Shown: positions 1 to 14,132, counted from the first letter of the stretch. The stretch is 64,000 nt of DNA from Skermanella mucosa (GCF_016765655.2 NZ_CP086106.1:855501-919500); one strand, 5' to 3'. The notes: generated by a model not told the origin, from the sequence alone. Numbers and translations are program-made.

Positions 1-1679
1 GCGTGGTCGCGCTGGCGCCACGGCAGCTGCTCGTTCTTCAGGACGCCGGTGCTGCGTTCCGCCATGGTGATCCGGCGGACCTGGCTGGTGCCCGTCTTGC
101 CCCCCATCTCGTAGCCGGCCTCGGATATGCGCATCTTGTACGCGGTGCCGCCGGGCTGGTTCATTACGGCGTTCATGCCCTGGAGCACCATGTCCAGGTG
201 GGTCTTGTTGACCCCCAGCGACGGCCAGGCGGTCTGCTCCGCCGGCCCGCGCTCGATCTGCTTGGTCAGGTGCGGCTTGACCGCGAAGCCGCCGTTGACC
301 AGCCGCGACAGCATGACCGCCAGCTGCAGCGGGGTCGCCAGCACGTAGCCCTGGCCGATCGCGGCGATCAGGGACTCGCCCTGGGTCCAGGACTTGCCGA
401 GGTTGGCCTGCTTCCAGTCGCGGCTGGGTATCAGCCCCGGCCGCTCGCTGGGCAGGTCAAGCTGGGTTCGCTGGCCCATGCCGAACCTTTTCGCCATGTC
501 GTGGATGCGGTCGATGCCGATCCGCCGGGCCAGGTCGTAGAAGAAGGTGTCGCAGGAATGCTTGAGCGCGCCGACCAGGTCCAGCGTGCCGTGTCCGCCC
601 TTCTTCCAGCAATGGAACCGGTGGTCGCCCAGGTCCATGTGGCCGGGGCAGAACACGGTATGGCGCGGCCCGACGATGCCGCTGTCCAGCGCCGCCAGCG
701 CCACCAGCATCTTGAAGGTGGAGCCCGGCGCGTACTGCCCGCCGACCACCTTGTTGGTCAGCGGCGTCGTCGGGTCGGACAGCAGGTCTTCCCAGGCTTC
801 CGCGTTGATGCCCGTCGTGAACAGGTTGGGGTCGTAGCTGGGGTTCGACGCCATGGAATAGATGCCGCCGGTATGCACGTCCATCACGACGGCCGCGGCG
901 CTCTTCTCCTCCTTCAGGCGGTCCTGGGCATATTGCTGCAGGCCGATGTCGATGGTCAGCGTGATGTCGCGGCCGGGCTGGCCCTCCTGGCGCGACAGCT
1001 CGCGGATCACCCGGCCGACCGCGTTGACCTCCAGCTGGCTGGTGCCGGCGACGCCGCGCAGGCTGGCGTCGTGGAACTTCTCCATGCCGGACTTGCCGAT
1101 GCGGAAGCCGGGCAGCGCCAGGACCGGGTCGCCGTTCAGCTCGGATTCCGACACCGCGCCGACATAGCCCAGGAAATGGGCGGTCGCCGCCTCGTAGGGA
1201 TAGCTGCGCAGTTCGCCGACCTCGATCGAGACGCCGGGCAGGTCGGGGGCGTTCACCTCGATCATGGTGACCTGGTCCCAGGTCAGGTTCTCCTTCACCG
1301 TGACCGGCACGAAGGCGCGCTTGCGCTGGATCTCGCGGGTGATGCGGCGCCAGTCGGCCTCGGTCAGCGGCACGATCTCCGAGATCAAGGTCAGCATGCG
1401 GTCGATCTTGCGCGCCTGCTCCTGCACCATGACGACGCGGAAATTCTGCTGGTTCACCGCCAGCGGCACGCCGAACCGGTCCAGCACCTGGCCGCGCGAC
1501 GGGGCGAGCAGCCGCATGTTGATCCGGTTCTCGTCGGCCAGGACCGTGTAGCGGTCGGACTCCAGCACCTGCAGGTAATACATCCGGGCGACCAGGGTCG
1601 ACAGCAGGCCGACCTGCATGCCGCCCAGCATCAGGGCCCGCCGGGTCAGGCTGCGGTATCTGTCGGTATCGCGCTCCAT
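1..1679 (-). CDS. mrdA: Penicillin-binding protein 2 (partial, C-terminus beyond window)
   Basis: Elongation-specific peptidoglycan DD-transpeptidase, anchored in the inner membrane and acting in the periplasm with RodA and the MreBCD rod complex. About 559 residues are visible from an ATG at 1679; the family is usually 600-650, so the tail is lost at the window edge. After an N-terminal membrane anchor (about residues 13-36) comes the PBP dimerisation domain, then the transpeptidase domain with the catalytic STFK at about 320-323, an SCD motif and a KTGTS motif near the visible end. It follows mreD by 17 bases, as the last visible gene of the mre cluster. Confidence 0.97.
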   Translation of the reverse strand, partial: MERDTDRYRSLTRRALMLGGMQVGLLSTLVARMYYLQVLESDRYTVLADENRINMRLLAPSRGQVLDRFGVPLAVNQQNFRVVMVQEQARKIDRMLTLISEIVPLTEADWRRITREIQRKRAFVPVTVKENLTWDQVTMIEVNAPDLPGVSIEVGELRSYPYEAATAHFLGYVGAVSESELNGDPVLALPGFRIGKSGMEKFHDASLRGVAGTSQLEVNAVGRVIRELSRQEGQPGRDITLTIDIGLQQYAQDRLKEEKSAAAVVMDVHTGGIYSMASNPSYDPNLFTTGINAEAWEDLLSDPTTPLTNKVVGGQYAPGSTFKMLVALAALDSGIVGPRHTVFCPGHMDLGDHRFHCWKKGGHGTLDLVGALKHSCDTFFYDLARRIGIDRIHDMAKRFGMGQRTQLDLPSERPGLIPSRDWKQANLGKSWTQGESLIAAIGQGYVLATPLQLAVMLSRLVNGGFAVKPHLTKQIERGPAEQTAWPSLGVNKTHLDMVLQGMNAVMNQPGGTAYKMRISEAGYEMGGKTGTSQVRRITMAERSTGVLKNEQLPWRQRDH

Positions 1680-1696
1680 GGCGGGCAGGGACCTCG

Positions 1697-2209
1697 TCAG
1701 GCCTGGAGAAAGGCGCGGTGGATGCGGATGAACAGCCAGCCGAACAGCGGGAACACCGCCACCGTCATGGTCGACTGCATCAGGGCGGAGTTGGGCGACA
1801 GCAGTTGGAGGCTCAGGATCGACCAGGCGAGCCAGCCGACGAAGCCGGCGCCGAAGGCGATCAGCGCGAAGCCCAACCACAGCATGGCGAAGGACGTGCC
1901 CAGGAAGAAGCGCCGCTGGGTCAGCACCACCCAGTAGACCAGCACATGGATCAGCGGCGTCATCCCCAGCGGGGCGCCGCTCAGCAGGTCCTGCAGCAGG
2001 CCCAGGCCGAAGGCCATGCTGGGGCGCAGCAGGTCGGGCCGGTGGATCACCCAGTAATAGAGCGCCATCAGCGGCAGCATGGGGGCCACCGGGGCGTAGT
2101 TGGGCAGGTGCAGGGGCACCATGCCGACCAGCATCAGCGCGGCCGTGACCGCCACCGGCGCGATGTTGCGCCCGGTCTGGTCGATCCTGCTCCAGAAGCC
2201 GCCGGTCAT
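1697..2209 (-). CDS. mreD: Rod shape-determining protein MreD
   Basis: Small integral membrane subunit of the elongasome, 170 residues, almost entirely hydrophobic with about five predicted membrane segments. Sequence conservation in this family is low, so the call rests on size, hydrophobic profile and position between mreC (19 bases upstream) and mrdA (17 bases downstream). It probably forms one transcript with mreB and mreC. Confidence 0.9.
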   Translation of the reverse strand: MTGGFWSRIDQTGRNIAPVAVTAALMLVGMVPLHLPNYAPVAPMLPLMALYYWVIHRPDLLRPSMAFGLGLLQDLLSGAPLGMTPLIHVLVYWVVLTQRRFFLGTSFAMLWLGFALIAFGAGFVGWLAWSILSLQLLSPNSALMQSTMTVAVFPLFGWLFIRIHRAFLQA

Positions 2210-2228
2210 GGGATCGGTCCCGCCGGCG

Positions 2229-3113
2229 TCAGTTCAGGCCGCCGGCGGCGTCCGCCGGGGCGTTGGCGCTCAGGCCGCCGGGCAGCCCGAAATTGACCAG
2301 CTGGACATGCTCGACCCGCCCCGGATCGACGAAAGGCTGCACGCGGATCGCGCTCTCGGCCACCTCGGCGATCAGGCCCACCGGCAGCCCCGGCGGGAAC
2401 ATGCCGCCATGGCCCGAGGTCACCACCCGGTCGCCGACCGCCGGCGTGGCGTCGCCCGGCAGATAGAGCAGGCGCGGCTGGCCGGAATTGTCTCCGCTCA
2501 TCACCGCCCGCTGGCGCGACGGCTCGATCACCACCGGGATGCGCGAGTTGAGGTCGGTGATCAGCAGGACGCGCGACGACCATTCCCCCGCCTGGACCAC
2601 CCGGCCCATCAATCCCCGGCCGGACACCGCCGCTTGGCCCGGCCTGACGCCGTCGCGCCGGCCGGCGGTGACCACGACGGTCCGGACGAAGGCGCCGCCG
2701 GGGTCGGCGACGACGCGGCCCGTGATGTAGGAGGCCGCCAGCTCCGGCTTGTAGTTCAGCAGGCTGCGCAGGCTGCGGTTCTCGGCGTCGAGCCGCTGGG
2801 CCGCCTGCTGCCACTGCAGCAGGGCCGCGTTCTCCTGCCGCAGCCGCTCGTTCTCGCCCCGCAGGTTGACGATCTCGTGCAGGCTCTCGACGAAATGGGC
2901 CGCCGTCGCCGCGGGGCGGGAGATCGCATCCAGGATCGGGGTGAAGGCGTCGGTCACCCGGCTGCGGATGCCCTCCACCAGGACCGTGTCGACCTTGCCG
3001 ACCATCATCAGGGCTATGGCGGCGAACACCAGGAGAAGGAACGAGAATCGTTGGGCCAGCGCACGCAGGGGTGCGGCGAGACGAACCACGGATCCGGTGG
3101 CACGTGTCTTCAC
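2229..3113 (-). CDS. mreC: Rod shape-determining protein MreC
   Basis: Bitopic membrane protein that links cytoplasmic MreB filaments to the periplasmic PBP2 machinery. The 294-residue product has one membrane segment at about residues 22-43, a coiled-coil stretch around 85-120 rich in E, R and Q (the MreC dimerisation helix), then the beta-rich MreC domain including the segment VVTSGHGGMFPPGLPVG. The C-terminal tail is short and Ala/Gly-rich. It lies 101 bases downstream of mreB. Confidence 0.95.
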   Translation of the reverse strand: MKTRATGSVVRLAAPLRALAQRFSFLLLVFAAIALMMVGKVDTVLVEGIRSRVTDAFTPILDAISRPAATAAHFVESLHEIVNLRGENERLRQENAALLQWQQAAQRLDAENRSLRSLLNYKPELAASYITGRVVADPGGAFVRTVVVTAGRRDGVRPGQAAVSGRGLMGRVVQAGEWSSRVLLITDLNSRIPVVIEPSRQRAVMSGDNSGQPRLLYLPGDATPAVGDRVVTSGHGGMFPPGLPVGLIAEVAESAIRVQPFVDPGRVEHVQLVNFGLPGGLSANAPADAAGGLN

Positions 3114-3214
3114 GGGGCCTTTCCTGTGCTCTGAGGGGCCGAAAGCCGGATGTCGGGAGGTCGCACGGGCGGCCGCCCTCCTGGAAGGAGAGTGTGCCGC
3201 GCCAATGATGAATA

Positions 3215-4312
<1,098 letters not shown>

Positions 4313-4401
4313 TCATTGGCGAGCCGCCGTCGGAGGTAGTCTGGATGGAAGCTCGGGGTACGAACCACCATCCGTTTGAATAGAGCAACGCCGCAAACCA
4401 C

Positions 4402-5982
<1,581 letters not shown>

Positions 5983-6129
5983 GGGAACTGGATCCTTCTG
6001 TGCTTACCGGCGCCCGCCGCCCCTTGCCGGGACCGGATTGCGGGCAAAGCCGATATCAATGATGCGACGGCGATGGATGGCGCGAGCGCCATGATCCCCC
6101 TGAACACCTGTCAATGACGACGGCGGCGC

Positions 6130-6270
6130 TCAGGGGCGCATAAGTCGCAGAAGGAGAGCCCCATGCAGCCCACGGGCAGACAACAGCGCTTCCGGCAGGG
6201 GCAGGGCGATGCCCGTGCTGGCGATGGGCAGGGCGCGCACACCGATCCGGTCCCCGTGGGGGGCCTTCAT
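6130..6270 (-). CDS. Possible leader peptide upstream of leuA
   Basis: A 46-codon minus-strand ORF ending about 150 bases before the leuA start. Its last dozen codons read LHGALLLRLMRP, with four leucine codons in five positions (CTC CTT CTG CGA CTT), which would suit leucine-dependent ribosome stalling. There is no good ribosome site at its ATG, and I could not find a clear U-tailed terminator between it and leuA. This is a suggestion only. Confidence 0.25.
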   Translation of the reverse strand: MKAPHGDRIGVRALPIASTGIALPLPEALLSARGLHGALLLRLMRP

Positions 6271-6559
6271 GATGTCGGACGTGCAAGCCTGCGTAATCAC
6301 CAGTTTCTACCTTCGGTCAATCGGTCCGCACCGCCGGGGTGCCGGAGCCGGCTGCTGGTGCCAAGGTGGCGCCGGTATGGTTAAATTTGCGTTAAGGCGT
6401 CTGGGCGGCTATCGTGACCGTCCAAGGCCCCAGGCCCGGTATGTCTAAAGCAAGGGCAGGGGGTCCCGCAACCGTTTTCCTCCTGGGTTCCCGGATGCCT
6501 CGGGACATTCCGGGAAGGGTGAGCAAAGACAAGCGCGGGGTTGTGATATAATAATGGCT

Positions 6560-6598
6560 ACAAAACGTCAGGATATGACGTTGGAGGTAGCGTTTTGT
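6560..6598. repeat. Nested palindromes upstream of the sigma-factor gene
   Basis: Outer arms ACAAAACG (6560-6567) and CGTTTTGT (6591-6598) are exact inverted repeats. An inner hairpin ACGTCA-ggata-TGACGT at 6565-6581 shares bases with the left outer arm, so the two structures exclude each other. The patch lies just after a TATAAT-like hexamer near 6547. It could be an operator or a switchable RNA element. Confidence 0.45.
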
Positions 6599-6993
6599 TT
6601 CTTAAAGATAGGTCGTGTTGCGGGACGGGTGTCCCATATCCTAGAGGTAACGGCGACGCCCCGGCGATCCGGCTCCGGGAAGTCACGCAGGATGTAAACC
6701 GCTGATGCCCATGGAAATCACGCGGTCTACGCCGCAGTCTTTCGAAACCGGGATTTTTTGCGGATCGTGGGAACAAAGCGTCGTCCCGAGGTTTTACCGC
6801 TCAGGAGTTCGTGTGGTTGGTGCGCGGCGCGTGTCCAGTCGCGGGACCGGGCGGTGGTTCATCCAAACAGGCCGGAGTCGCCGATCCGAGGCGATGGCCG
6901 GCTGGTCAGGAAGTGGAAAAATGGTGTTGCGCTCAACCATCCCATCCTTAGTCAACAGCGCGAAGACGAAAATGTCCGGGGAGGCTGTCACAC

Positions 6994-7635
6994 ATGTCTG
7001 AGAACACGCTTGACCGGTTGGAACAGGAAATTCCCGCACTGCGCCGTTTCGCGCGGGCTCTGGTCGGCCACCCCGAACGGGCCGACGACCTTGTCCAGGA
7101 CACCCTCGAGCGGGCCTTGACCCGTCTGGACAGCTACACGCCGGGCACCAACATGCGCGCCTGGCTCTTCACCATCCTTCGCAACGCGCACATCAACGAG
7201 CTGCGCCGCGCTCGCACCACCGCGACCCCGGACGAGACGCTGGAAGCGCTGAGCCCGCCGGCCCCGGCCGCCCAGGAGCACGGCCTCGCCGTCCGCGACC
7301 TGGAGCGGGCCCTGGCCCGGCTGACCCCGGAAATGCGCGAGGTGCTCCTGCTGATCGGCCTCGAAGGCATGAGCTACGAGGAAGCGGCCGACGTGCTGGG
7401 CGCCAAGGTCGGCACCGTCAAGTCGCGCCTCTGCCGCGGCCGCGAGGCGCTCCGCCGCCTGATGGACGGCGAAGTGGGCGAGGACGGCGTGACCCGGTTG
7501 CCCGGCCGCCCGCTGACCCCCGCCACCAGCCGCGAGATGGCCGCCGTCGTCCTGGCCTTCCAGCGCTCGGCCGCCGCCGCCGCGCGGACCGTGCACATGG
7601 GCATGGACCTCGAGGAACGCCGCACCGGGGCCTGA
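6994..7635 (+). CDS. ECF-type RNA polymerase sigma factor
   Basis: Alternative sigma factor of the extracytoplasmic-function group, 213 residues. Region 2 covers about residues 10-75 (RADDLVQDTLERAL and NMRAWLFTILRNAHINELRR) and region 4 about 107-155 (LTPEMREVLLLIGLEGMSYEEAADVLG then GTVKSRLCRGREALRR). A further 50 residues, including an Ala-rich stretch, follow region 4 and are not part of the core fold. The start resembles EcfG-type stress factors (IPALRRFARALVG), but no nepR or phyR gene is adjacent, so the subgroup is uncertain. A strong terminator follows at 7659. Confidence 0.9.
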   Translation: MSENTLDRLEQEIPALRRFARALVGHPERADDLVQDTLERALTRLDSYTPGTNMRAWLFTILRNAHINELRRARTTATPDETLEALSPPAPAAQEHGLAVRDLERALARLTPEMREVLLLIGLEGMSYEEAADVLGAKVGTVKSRLCRGREALRRLMDGEVGEDGVTRLPGRPLTPATSREMAAVVLAFQRSAAAAARTVHMGMDLEERRTGA

Positions 7636-7658
7636 TCCCGTATCGGACCGAGACCGGA

Positions 7659-7698
7659 AAGGCCGCCGCCCCGAAAGGGACGGCGGCCTTTTCTTTTT
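7659..7698 (+). terminator. Intrinsic terminator of the ECF sigma gene
   Basis: Stem GGCCGCCG (7661-7668) pairs exactly with CGGCGGCC (7681-7688), followed directly by a ten-base T-rich tract (7689-7698). It lies 24 bases past the sigma-factor stop codon. Confidence 0.93.
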
Positions 7699-7849
7699 GG
7701 CTCCGCTACATGCAAGAAAGCAGGTTCAGGCCGACGCTGGGGCGGCAAGGCGCCGAAGCGCTGCCTGTCGGCGGCGCTGACGGCAGCCTGCCCCGGCCGG
7801 AGCGACCTGATCGGGCACGGCTCTGACTACCACGACGAAATCCATGTCC

Positions 7850-8001
7850 GCCGCCTTTCGCGCTCCTGTTCGCCAATCTCGGTGTTCTCGATGACGAAGG
7901 GCCGCTGGTCAACCCGTCACTGACTGCATCGACACGACCAATCGCATGTCAAAGGGCCAGCAGCAGATCCAGCCGGTCGGCTACCCGGAGGCTGTTGAAC
8001 G
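7850..8001 (-). pseudogene. Degenerate PIN/DUF3368-like toxin remnant
   Basis: On the minus strand, pieces of a PIN-type toxin can be read but only by changing frame. One piece is ADRLDLLLAL, ending in TGA; a second frame gives VDAVSDGLTSGP; a third gives RPFVIENTEIGE. In intact DUF3368 proteins, as I recall them, similar segments occur in one frame in this order. It lies immediately downstream of the interrupted antitoxin-like ORF, the normal position for the toxin. No start codon or active-site Asp pattern remains, so the gene is dead. Confidence 0.5.
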
Positions 8002-8033
8002 GCCCCGCAGCGGGAAGGCGACGGTGCGCCGTT

Positions 8034-8365
8034 TCAAGACTGCTTCCAGAGTTTGGCGAAAGCCACGGCCTGGTTCTCGAGGTCATGGGGTGGCGGCAGC
8101 GGCATCGGCAGGTCGGCATCCCCAAGCGCGACGAGCAACTCGGCGGAGTCGCGCAGCCCGAGAAGTCGAATGGCCTTGTTCCTGGCCAAGCGTCCCTGCG
8201 ACTACGCTGGCAACGGATCGTCCGTGACGGGGTCGGTGCCACTCGAGGTCACCGCCCCCAAGTGGTCTCGGACAATCGCCGTCATCATCGTCCCATGCGC
8301 GGCGGCATGCGTCTTGGCCCGAGCCTCAAGATCGGCCGGTGGGTTGAGCGTCGTGTTCCTCGGCA
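8034..8365 (-). pseudogene. Ribbon-helix-helix antitoxin-like gene interrupted by an in-frame TAG
   Basis: An ATG at 8365 has an excellent ribosome site (GGAGGT, six bases before it). It opens a 54-codon ORF that begins MPRNTTLNPPADLEARAKTH and looks like a CopG/RHH DNA-binding fold. A TAG at 8202-8204 stops it, but the same frame stays open for another 55 codons (to TGA 8034-8036). These read as a coherent C-terminal half (RNKAIRLLGLRDSAELLVAL and LPMPLPPPHDLENQA). The simplest reading is a 110-residue antitoxin broken by one nonsense mutation; the short form may still be made. Confidence 0.65.
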
Positions 8366-8482
8366 TATAGCACCTCCAGGCGTTACCTGTAGATGTGGAA
8401 GCCGCTTCCACGATCGATGTCATGCCGGAAGCCACACCAACGCAAGATGCGAACAGAGCCCTTTATTCAACGTTCGCCGGCC

Positions 8483-8523
8483 GGAGCCTGGGAACCGGGG
8501 GCAGCCCCCGGTTCCCAGGCTCC
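8483..8523. repeat. Perfect 20-bp palindrome downstream of ilvC
   Basis: Arms 8483-8502 and 8504-8523 are exact reverse complements around a single base. It starts 19 bases past the ilvC stop on the minus strand. The stem core GGGAACCGGGGG resembles the outer arms of the inverted repeat at 25044-25131. There is no U-tract, so if it ends the ilvBNC transcript it is not a standard intrinsic terminator; a RNA 3'-end stabiliser or REP-like element is as likely. Confidence 0.8.
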
Positions 8524-8542
8524 GACGCAGGGAGCGCCCCGA

Positions 8543-9652
<1,110 letters not shown>

Positions 9653-10159
9653 CTACAGGCTGGCGGCGCCTTTGGAGATGGCGGCGGCGCCGGTCCGGCT
9701 GACATCGACCAGCCCGAGCTGACGCATCAGCCCGATGAAGTCGTCCAGCTGGGCCGCCGTGCCCGTCATTTCGAACACGAAGGAATTGAGCGTGGCATCG
9801 ACCACGCGGGCCTTGAAGATGTCGGCGATGCGCAGGCTTTCGATGCGCCGGTCGCCGGTGCCCGCCACCTTGATCAGTGCCAGCTCGCGCTCGATGAACG
9901 GTCCCTCGTCGGTCAGGTCGCGGACCCGATGGACCGGAACCAGCCGGTCCAGCTGGTTCTTGATCTGCTCGATGATCATGCGGGTGCCGCTGGTCACGAT
10001 GGTGATGCGCGAGACCTGCTGCTCGGCATCCACCTCGGCGACGGTCAGGCTCTCGATGTTGTAGCCCCGGCCGGAGAACAGGCCGATGACGCGGGCGAGC
10101 ACGCCCGGCTCGTTATCGACCAGGACCGAGATGGTGTGTTTTTCGATGTTGGGTTCCAC
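9653..10159 (-). CDS. ilvN: Acetolactate synthase, small (regulatory) subunit
   Basis: Regulatory partner of the IlvB catalytic subunit; binding of valine to its ACT domain gives feedback control in this family. The 168-residue protein starts at a GTG (10159) with GGAG eight bases before it. The ACT domain (about residues 8-82, including VLVDNEPGVLARVIGLFSGR) is followed by the ALS_ss_C domain. It lies between ilvB and ilvC on the same strand. Length matches the IlvH/IlvN family. Confidence 0.96.
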   Translation of the reverse strand: MEPNIEKHTISVLVDNEPGVLARVIGLFSGRGYNIESLTVAEVDAEQQVSRITIVTSGTRMIIEQIKNQLDRLVPVHRVRDLTDEGPFIERELALIKVAGTGDRRIESLRIADIFKARVVDATLNSFVFEMTGTAAQLDDFIGLMRQLGLVDVSRTGAAAISKGAASL

Positions 10160-10264
10160 GGGACGGGCTCCAGGAGGAATGGCATGGGGACGGTTGGCAT
10201 CGGCGCATGGCGACCGGCCCCGCGCCGTCGCGGGACCGGTCTTTCGACCGCGGAAAGCGGCGCC

Positions 10265-12040
<1,776 letters not shown>

Positions 12041-12203
12041 CTTTGACTACCTTCGTGTGTAGCGCACCCGCGCGTACCGCGGATGCCTCGTCTCCGTCTA
12101 TGAAAATCCCGCTGTTTCTCAGGAATTTCAGCAAGTTGGTACTTCGGCCCGGGGCTGTGCCGAGGGCCGGGAAGCCGCAACCTAATCAAAACATTTTCCA
12201 GGG

Positions 12204-13166
12204 TCAACCCATTTTGCGAATTATGTTGCGAACGGTTTGTTGCATGCTTTCCGAATCTTGCGCGTTGCTCACATGGCTGCCATGCGCCGGGCCGAGCTGG
12301 TGGCGGAACCAGGTGCCCTGCCGTTTGGCGTAGCGCCGGGTCGAGGTCTTCGCCGCGGCGACGGCCTCCTCCAGCCCGGCCTCGCCGCGCAGATAGGCCG
12401 AAAGCTCGGGCACGCCCAGCGCCTTCAGGGCCGGCAGGCCGGGGGAGAGGTCCAGCTCCAGCAAGGCCCGGACCTCGTCCAGCGCGCCGCGCGCCATCAT
12501 GGCGTCGAAGCGCCGGTCGCAGGCGGCGTACAGCGCATCGCGCGGCGGATCGACCACGAACGGCACGAAGCGCAGGCCGGGCGGCGGGCCGGCCACCGGG
12601 TCCGACTGCCAGTCGGTGATCGACCGGCCGGTCGCCTCCAGCACCTCCAGCGCGCGGCCCAGGCGCTGGCCGTCGCCCGGCTTCAGGCGGGCCGCCGTGG
12701 CAGGGTCGCGTTCGGCCAGCAGCGCGTGCAGCCCGGCGGCGCCCAACGCCTCCCGCCGCTCCCGCACGGAGGCGCGGACCGCCTCGGGGATCGGCGGGAT
12801 GTCGGCCAGCCCCTCCATCAGCGCCCGGATATAGAGGCCGGTGCCGCCGACCACGATCGGCAGCCGTCCGGCCGCGTGGGCCTCGGCGATCTCCGCCAGG
12901 GCCAGCGCCTGCCAGCGCGCCGCCGAGCAGCGCTCCGACGCCGGCAGCGCGCCGTAGAGCCGGTGCGGCGCCCGCGCCTCGTCCTCCGTGGTCGGCCGGG
13001 CGGTCAGGACCGGCAGCTCGGCGTAGATCTGCATGCTGTCGGCATTGATGACGGTGCCGCCGAATTCCTCGGCCAGATCGAGCGCCAGCGCGGATTTGCC
13101 GCTGGCGGTAGGTCCGCCGACGACGATTACGGGTTTATCTGGCATGGACAACGCTTGGTGAGACAT
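12204..13166 (-). CDS. miaA: tRNA dimethylallyltransferase
   Basis: Transfers the dimethylallyl group to A37 of tRNAs that read UNN codons. The 320-residue protein has the P-loop GGPTASGKSALALDLAEEFG near residue 20, then INADSMQIYAELPVLTARPT and the GGTGLYIRALMEGL motif, ending with a KRQGTWFRHQL segment. A second possible start is the ATG at 13145 (MPDKPVIVV), giving 313 residues; neither has a strong ribosome site. It is divergent from serB, and its start lies 38 bases from it. Confidence 0.97.
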   Translation of the reverse strand: MSHQALSMPDKPVIVVGGPTASGKSALALDLAEEFGGTVINADSMQIYAELPVLTARPTTEDEARAPHRLYGALPASERCSAARWQALALAEIAEAHAAGRLPIVVGGTGLYIRALMEGLADIPPIPEAVRASVRERREALGAAGLHALLAERDPATAARLKPGDGQRLGRALEVLEATGRSITDWQSDPVAGPPPGLRFVPFVVDPPRDALYAACDRRFDAMMARGALDEVRALLELDLSPGLPALKALGVPELSAYLRGEAGLEEAVAAAKTSTRRYAKRQGTWFRHQLGPAHGSHVSNAQDSESMQQTVRNIIRKMG

Positions 13167-13204
13167 TTCATAAAGGCGGCCGACCCTCGCCCGCGGATGC
13201 TTCC

Positions 13205-14116
13205 ATGAACAATGTGCTGACCCTGATCGCCGATCCCGCCGCCGCCGACCTGGACGATAGCACGGTCGGCGCCGCGCGCGCCGCCCTGAAGGACCTGGGC
13301 GCCGAAACCGGCGCTCCGGACTGGCTCGCCCCCGGCGTCGCCTGCGACATCCCGTTCGACGGGCTCAACTGCGACCAGGCCGACGCGGCGCTGCACACCG
13401 CCTTGCCCGGGCGCCCGGTGGACCTGATCACCCAGCCGGCCGAGGGACGCCGCAAGCGGCTGCTGGTGGCCGACATGGAATCCACCATCATCCGGCAGGA
13501 GATGCTGGACGAACTGGCCGAGCTGGTCGGGCTCAAGGACCTGATCGCCGGGATCACCTGGCGCGCGATGAACGGCGAGATCGACTTCAAGGACGCGCTG
13601 CGCGAGCGGGTGGCGCTCCTCAAGGACCTGCCGGTCGAGGCGCTGGAGCAGGTCTACGGCCGGGTCGAGCTGATGCCGGGCGCGCTGGCGCTGGTCGCGA
13701 CCATGAAGGCGAACGGCGCCTACTGTACCCTGGTGTCCGGCGGCTTCAAGTACTTCACCGAGCGGGTGCGCGCCACGGTCGGGTTCGACGAGGACCAGGC
13801 CAACGATTTCGAGATCGCCGACGGAAGGCTGAGCGGCCGGGCGGTCGAGCCGATCCTGGACAAGGATGCCAAGGTGGCGGCCCTGATCCGGGTCGCCGGC
13901 GCCCGGCGGATCCCGATCCGCGAGTCCATCGCGGTGGGCGACGGCGCCAACGACCTGCCGATGCTCCAGGCCGCCGGGCTGGGCGTCGCGTTCCACGCCA
14001 AGCCGGCGGTGGCGGCCCAGGCGCGGGCGCGGGTGGAACGTTCCGACCTGACCGCGCTGCTCTACGCCCAGGGCTACCGGGCCGAGGAGATCCAGGCGCC
14101 CCGCCTGCTCTCCTGA
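13205..14116 (+). CDS. serB: Phosphoserine phosphatase
   Basis: Last step of serine synthesis, a HAD-superfamily hydrolase. The 303-residue protein has a variable N-terminal domain (about 1-85) and the HAD core beginning at LLVADMESTIIRQEMLDELA. Here the usual DMDST reads DMEST: the first Asp nucleophile is kept and the second acidic residue is Glu, as in many SerB proteins. VSGGFKYFTERV and VGDGANDLPML are the later HAD motifs. It converges on the membrane-protein gene that ends at 14133. Confidence 0.95.
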   Translation: MNNVLTLIADPAAADLDDSTVGAARAALKDLGAETGAPDWLAPGVACDIPFDGLNCDQADAALHTALPGRPVDLITQPAEGRRKRLLVADMESTIIRQEMLDELAELVGLKDLIAGITWRAMNGEIDFKDALRERVALLKDLPVEALEQVYGRVELMPGALALVATMKANGAYCTLVSGGFKYFTERVRATVGFDEDQANDFEIADGRLSGRAVEPILDKDAKVAALIRVAGARRIPIRESIAVGDGANDLPMLQAAGLGVAFHAKPAVAAQARARVERSDLTALLYAQGYRAEEIQAPRLLS

Positions 14117-14132
14117 CGTCCGGCGCTTCCCG

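Larger units (their letters stand above)
5983..6993. other. Long intergenic region between leuA and the ECF sigma gene
   Basis: About 1 kb with no convincing protein gene. It holds the leuA upstream region (minus strand) and the upstream region of the sigma factor (plus strand). Items seen: a possible Leu-rich leader ORF on the minus strand (6130-6270); an A/T-rich patch with TATAAT-like sequence near 6547; and nested palindromes at 6560-6598. A GGAAC at 6770 followed 16 bases later by GTTT is only a weak match to the EcfG-type promoter GGAAC-N16/17-CGTT. Confidence 0.6.

Noticed and set aside
3-1937. Long plus-strand open frame across mrdA and mreD
   Set aside because: It is the antisense shadow of two well-supported minus-strand genes; its product is Arg/His/Gln-rich with no family motif.
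6770-6794. EcfG-type promoter before the ECF sigma gene
   Set aside because: GGAAC is present but the -10 reads GTTT/GGTT rather than CGTT at the right spacing, and no nepR/phyR genes are adjacent.
6705-7001. 98-codon ORF just before the sigma factor
   Set aside because: No ribosome site, mixed low-complexity sequence and overlap with the sigma start; not supported as a gene.
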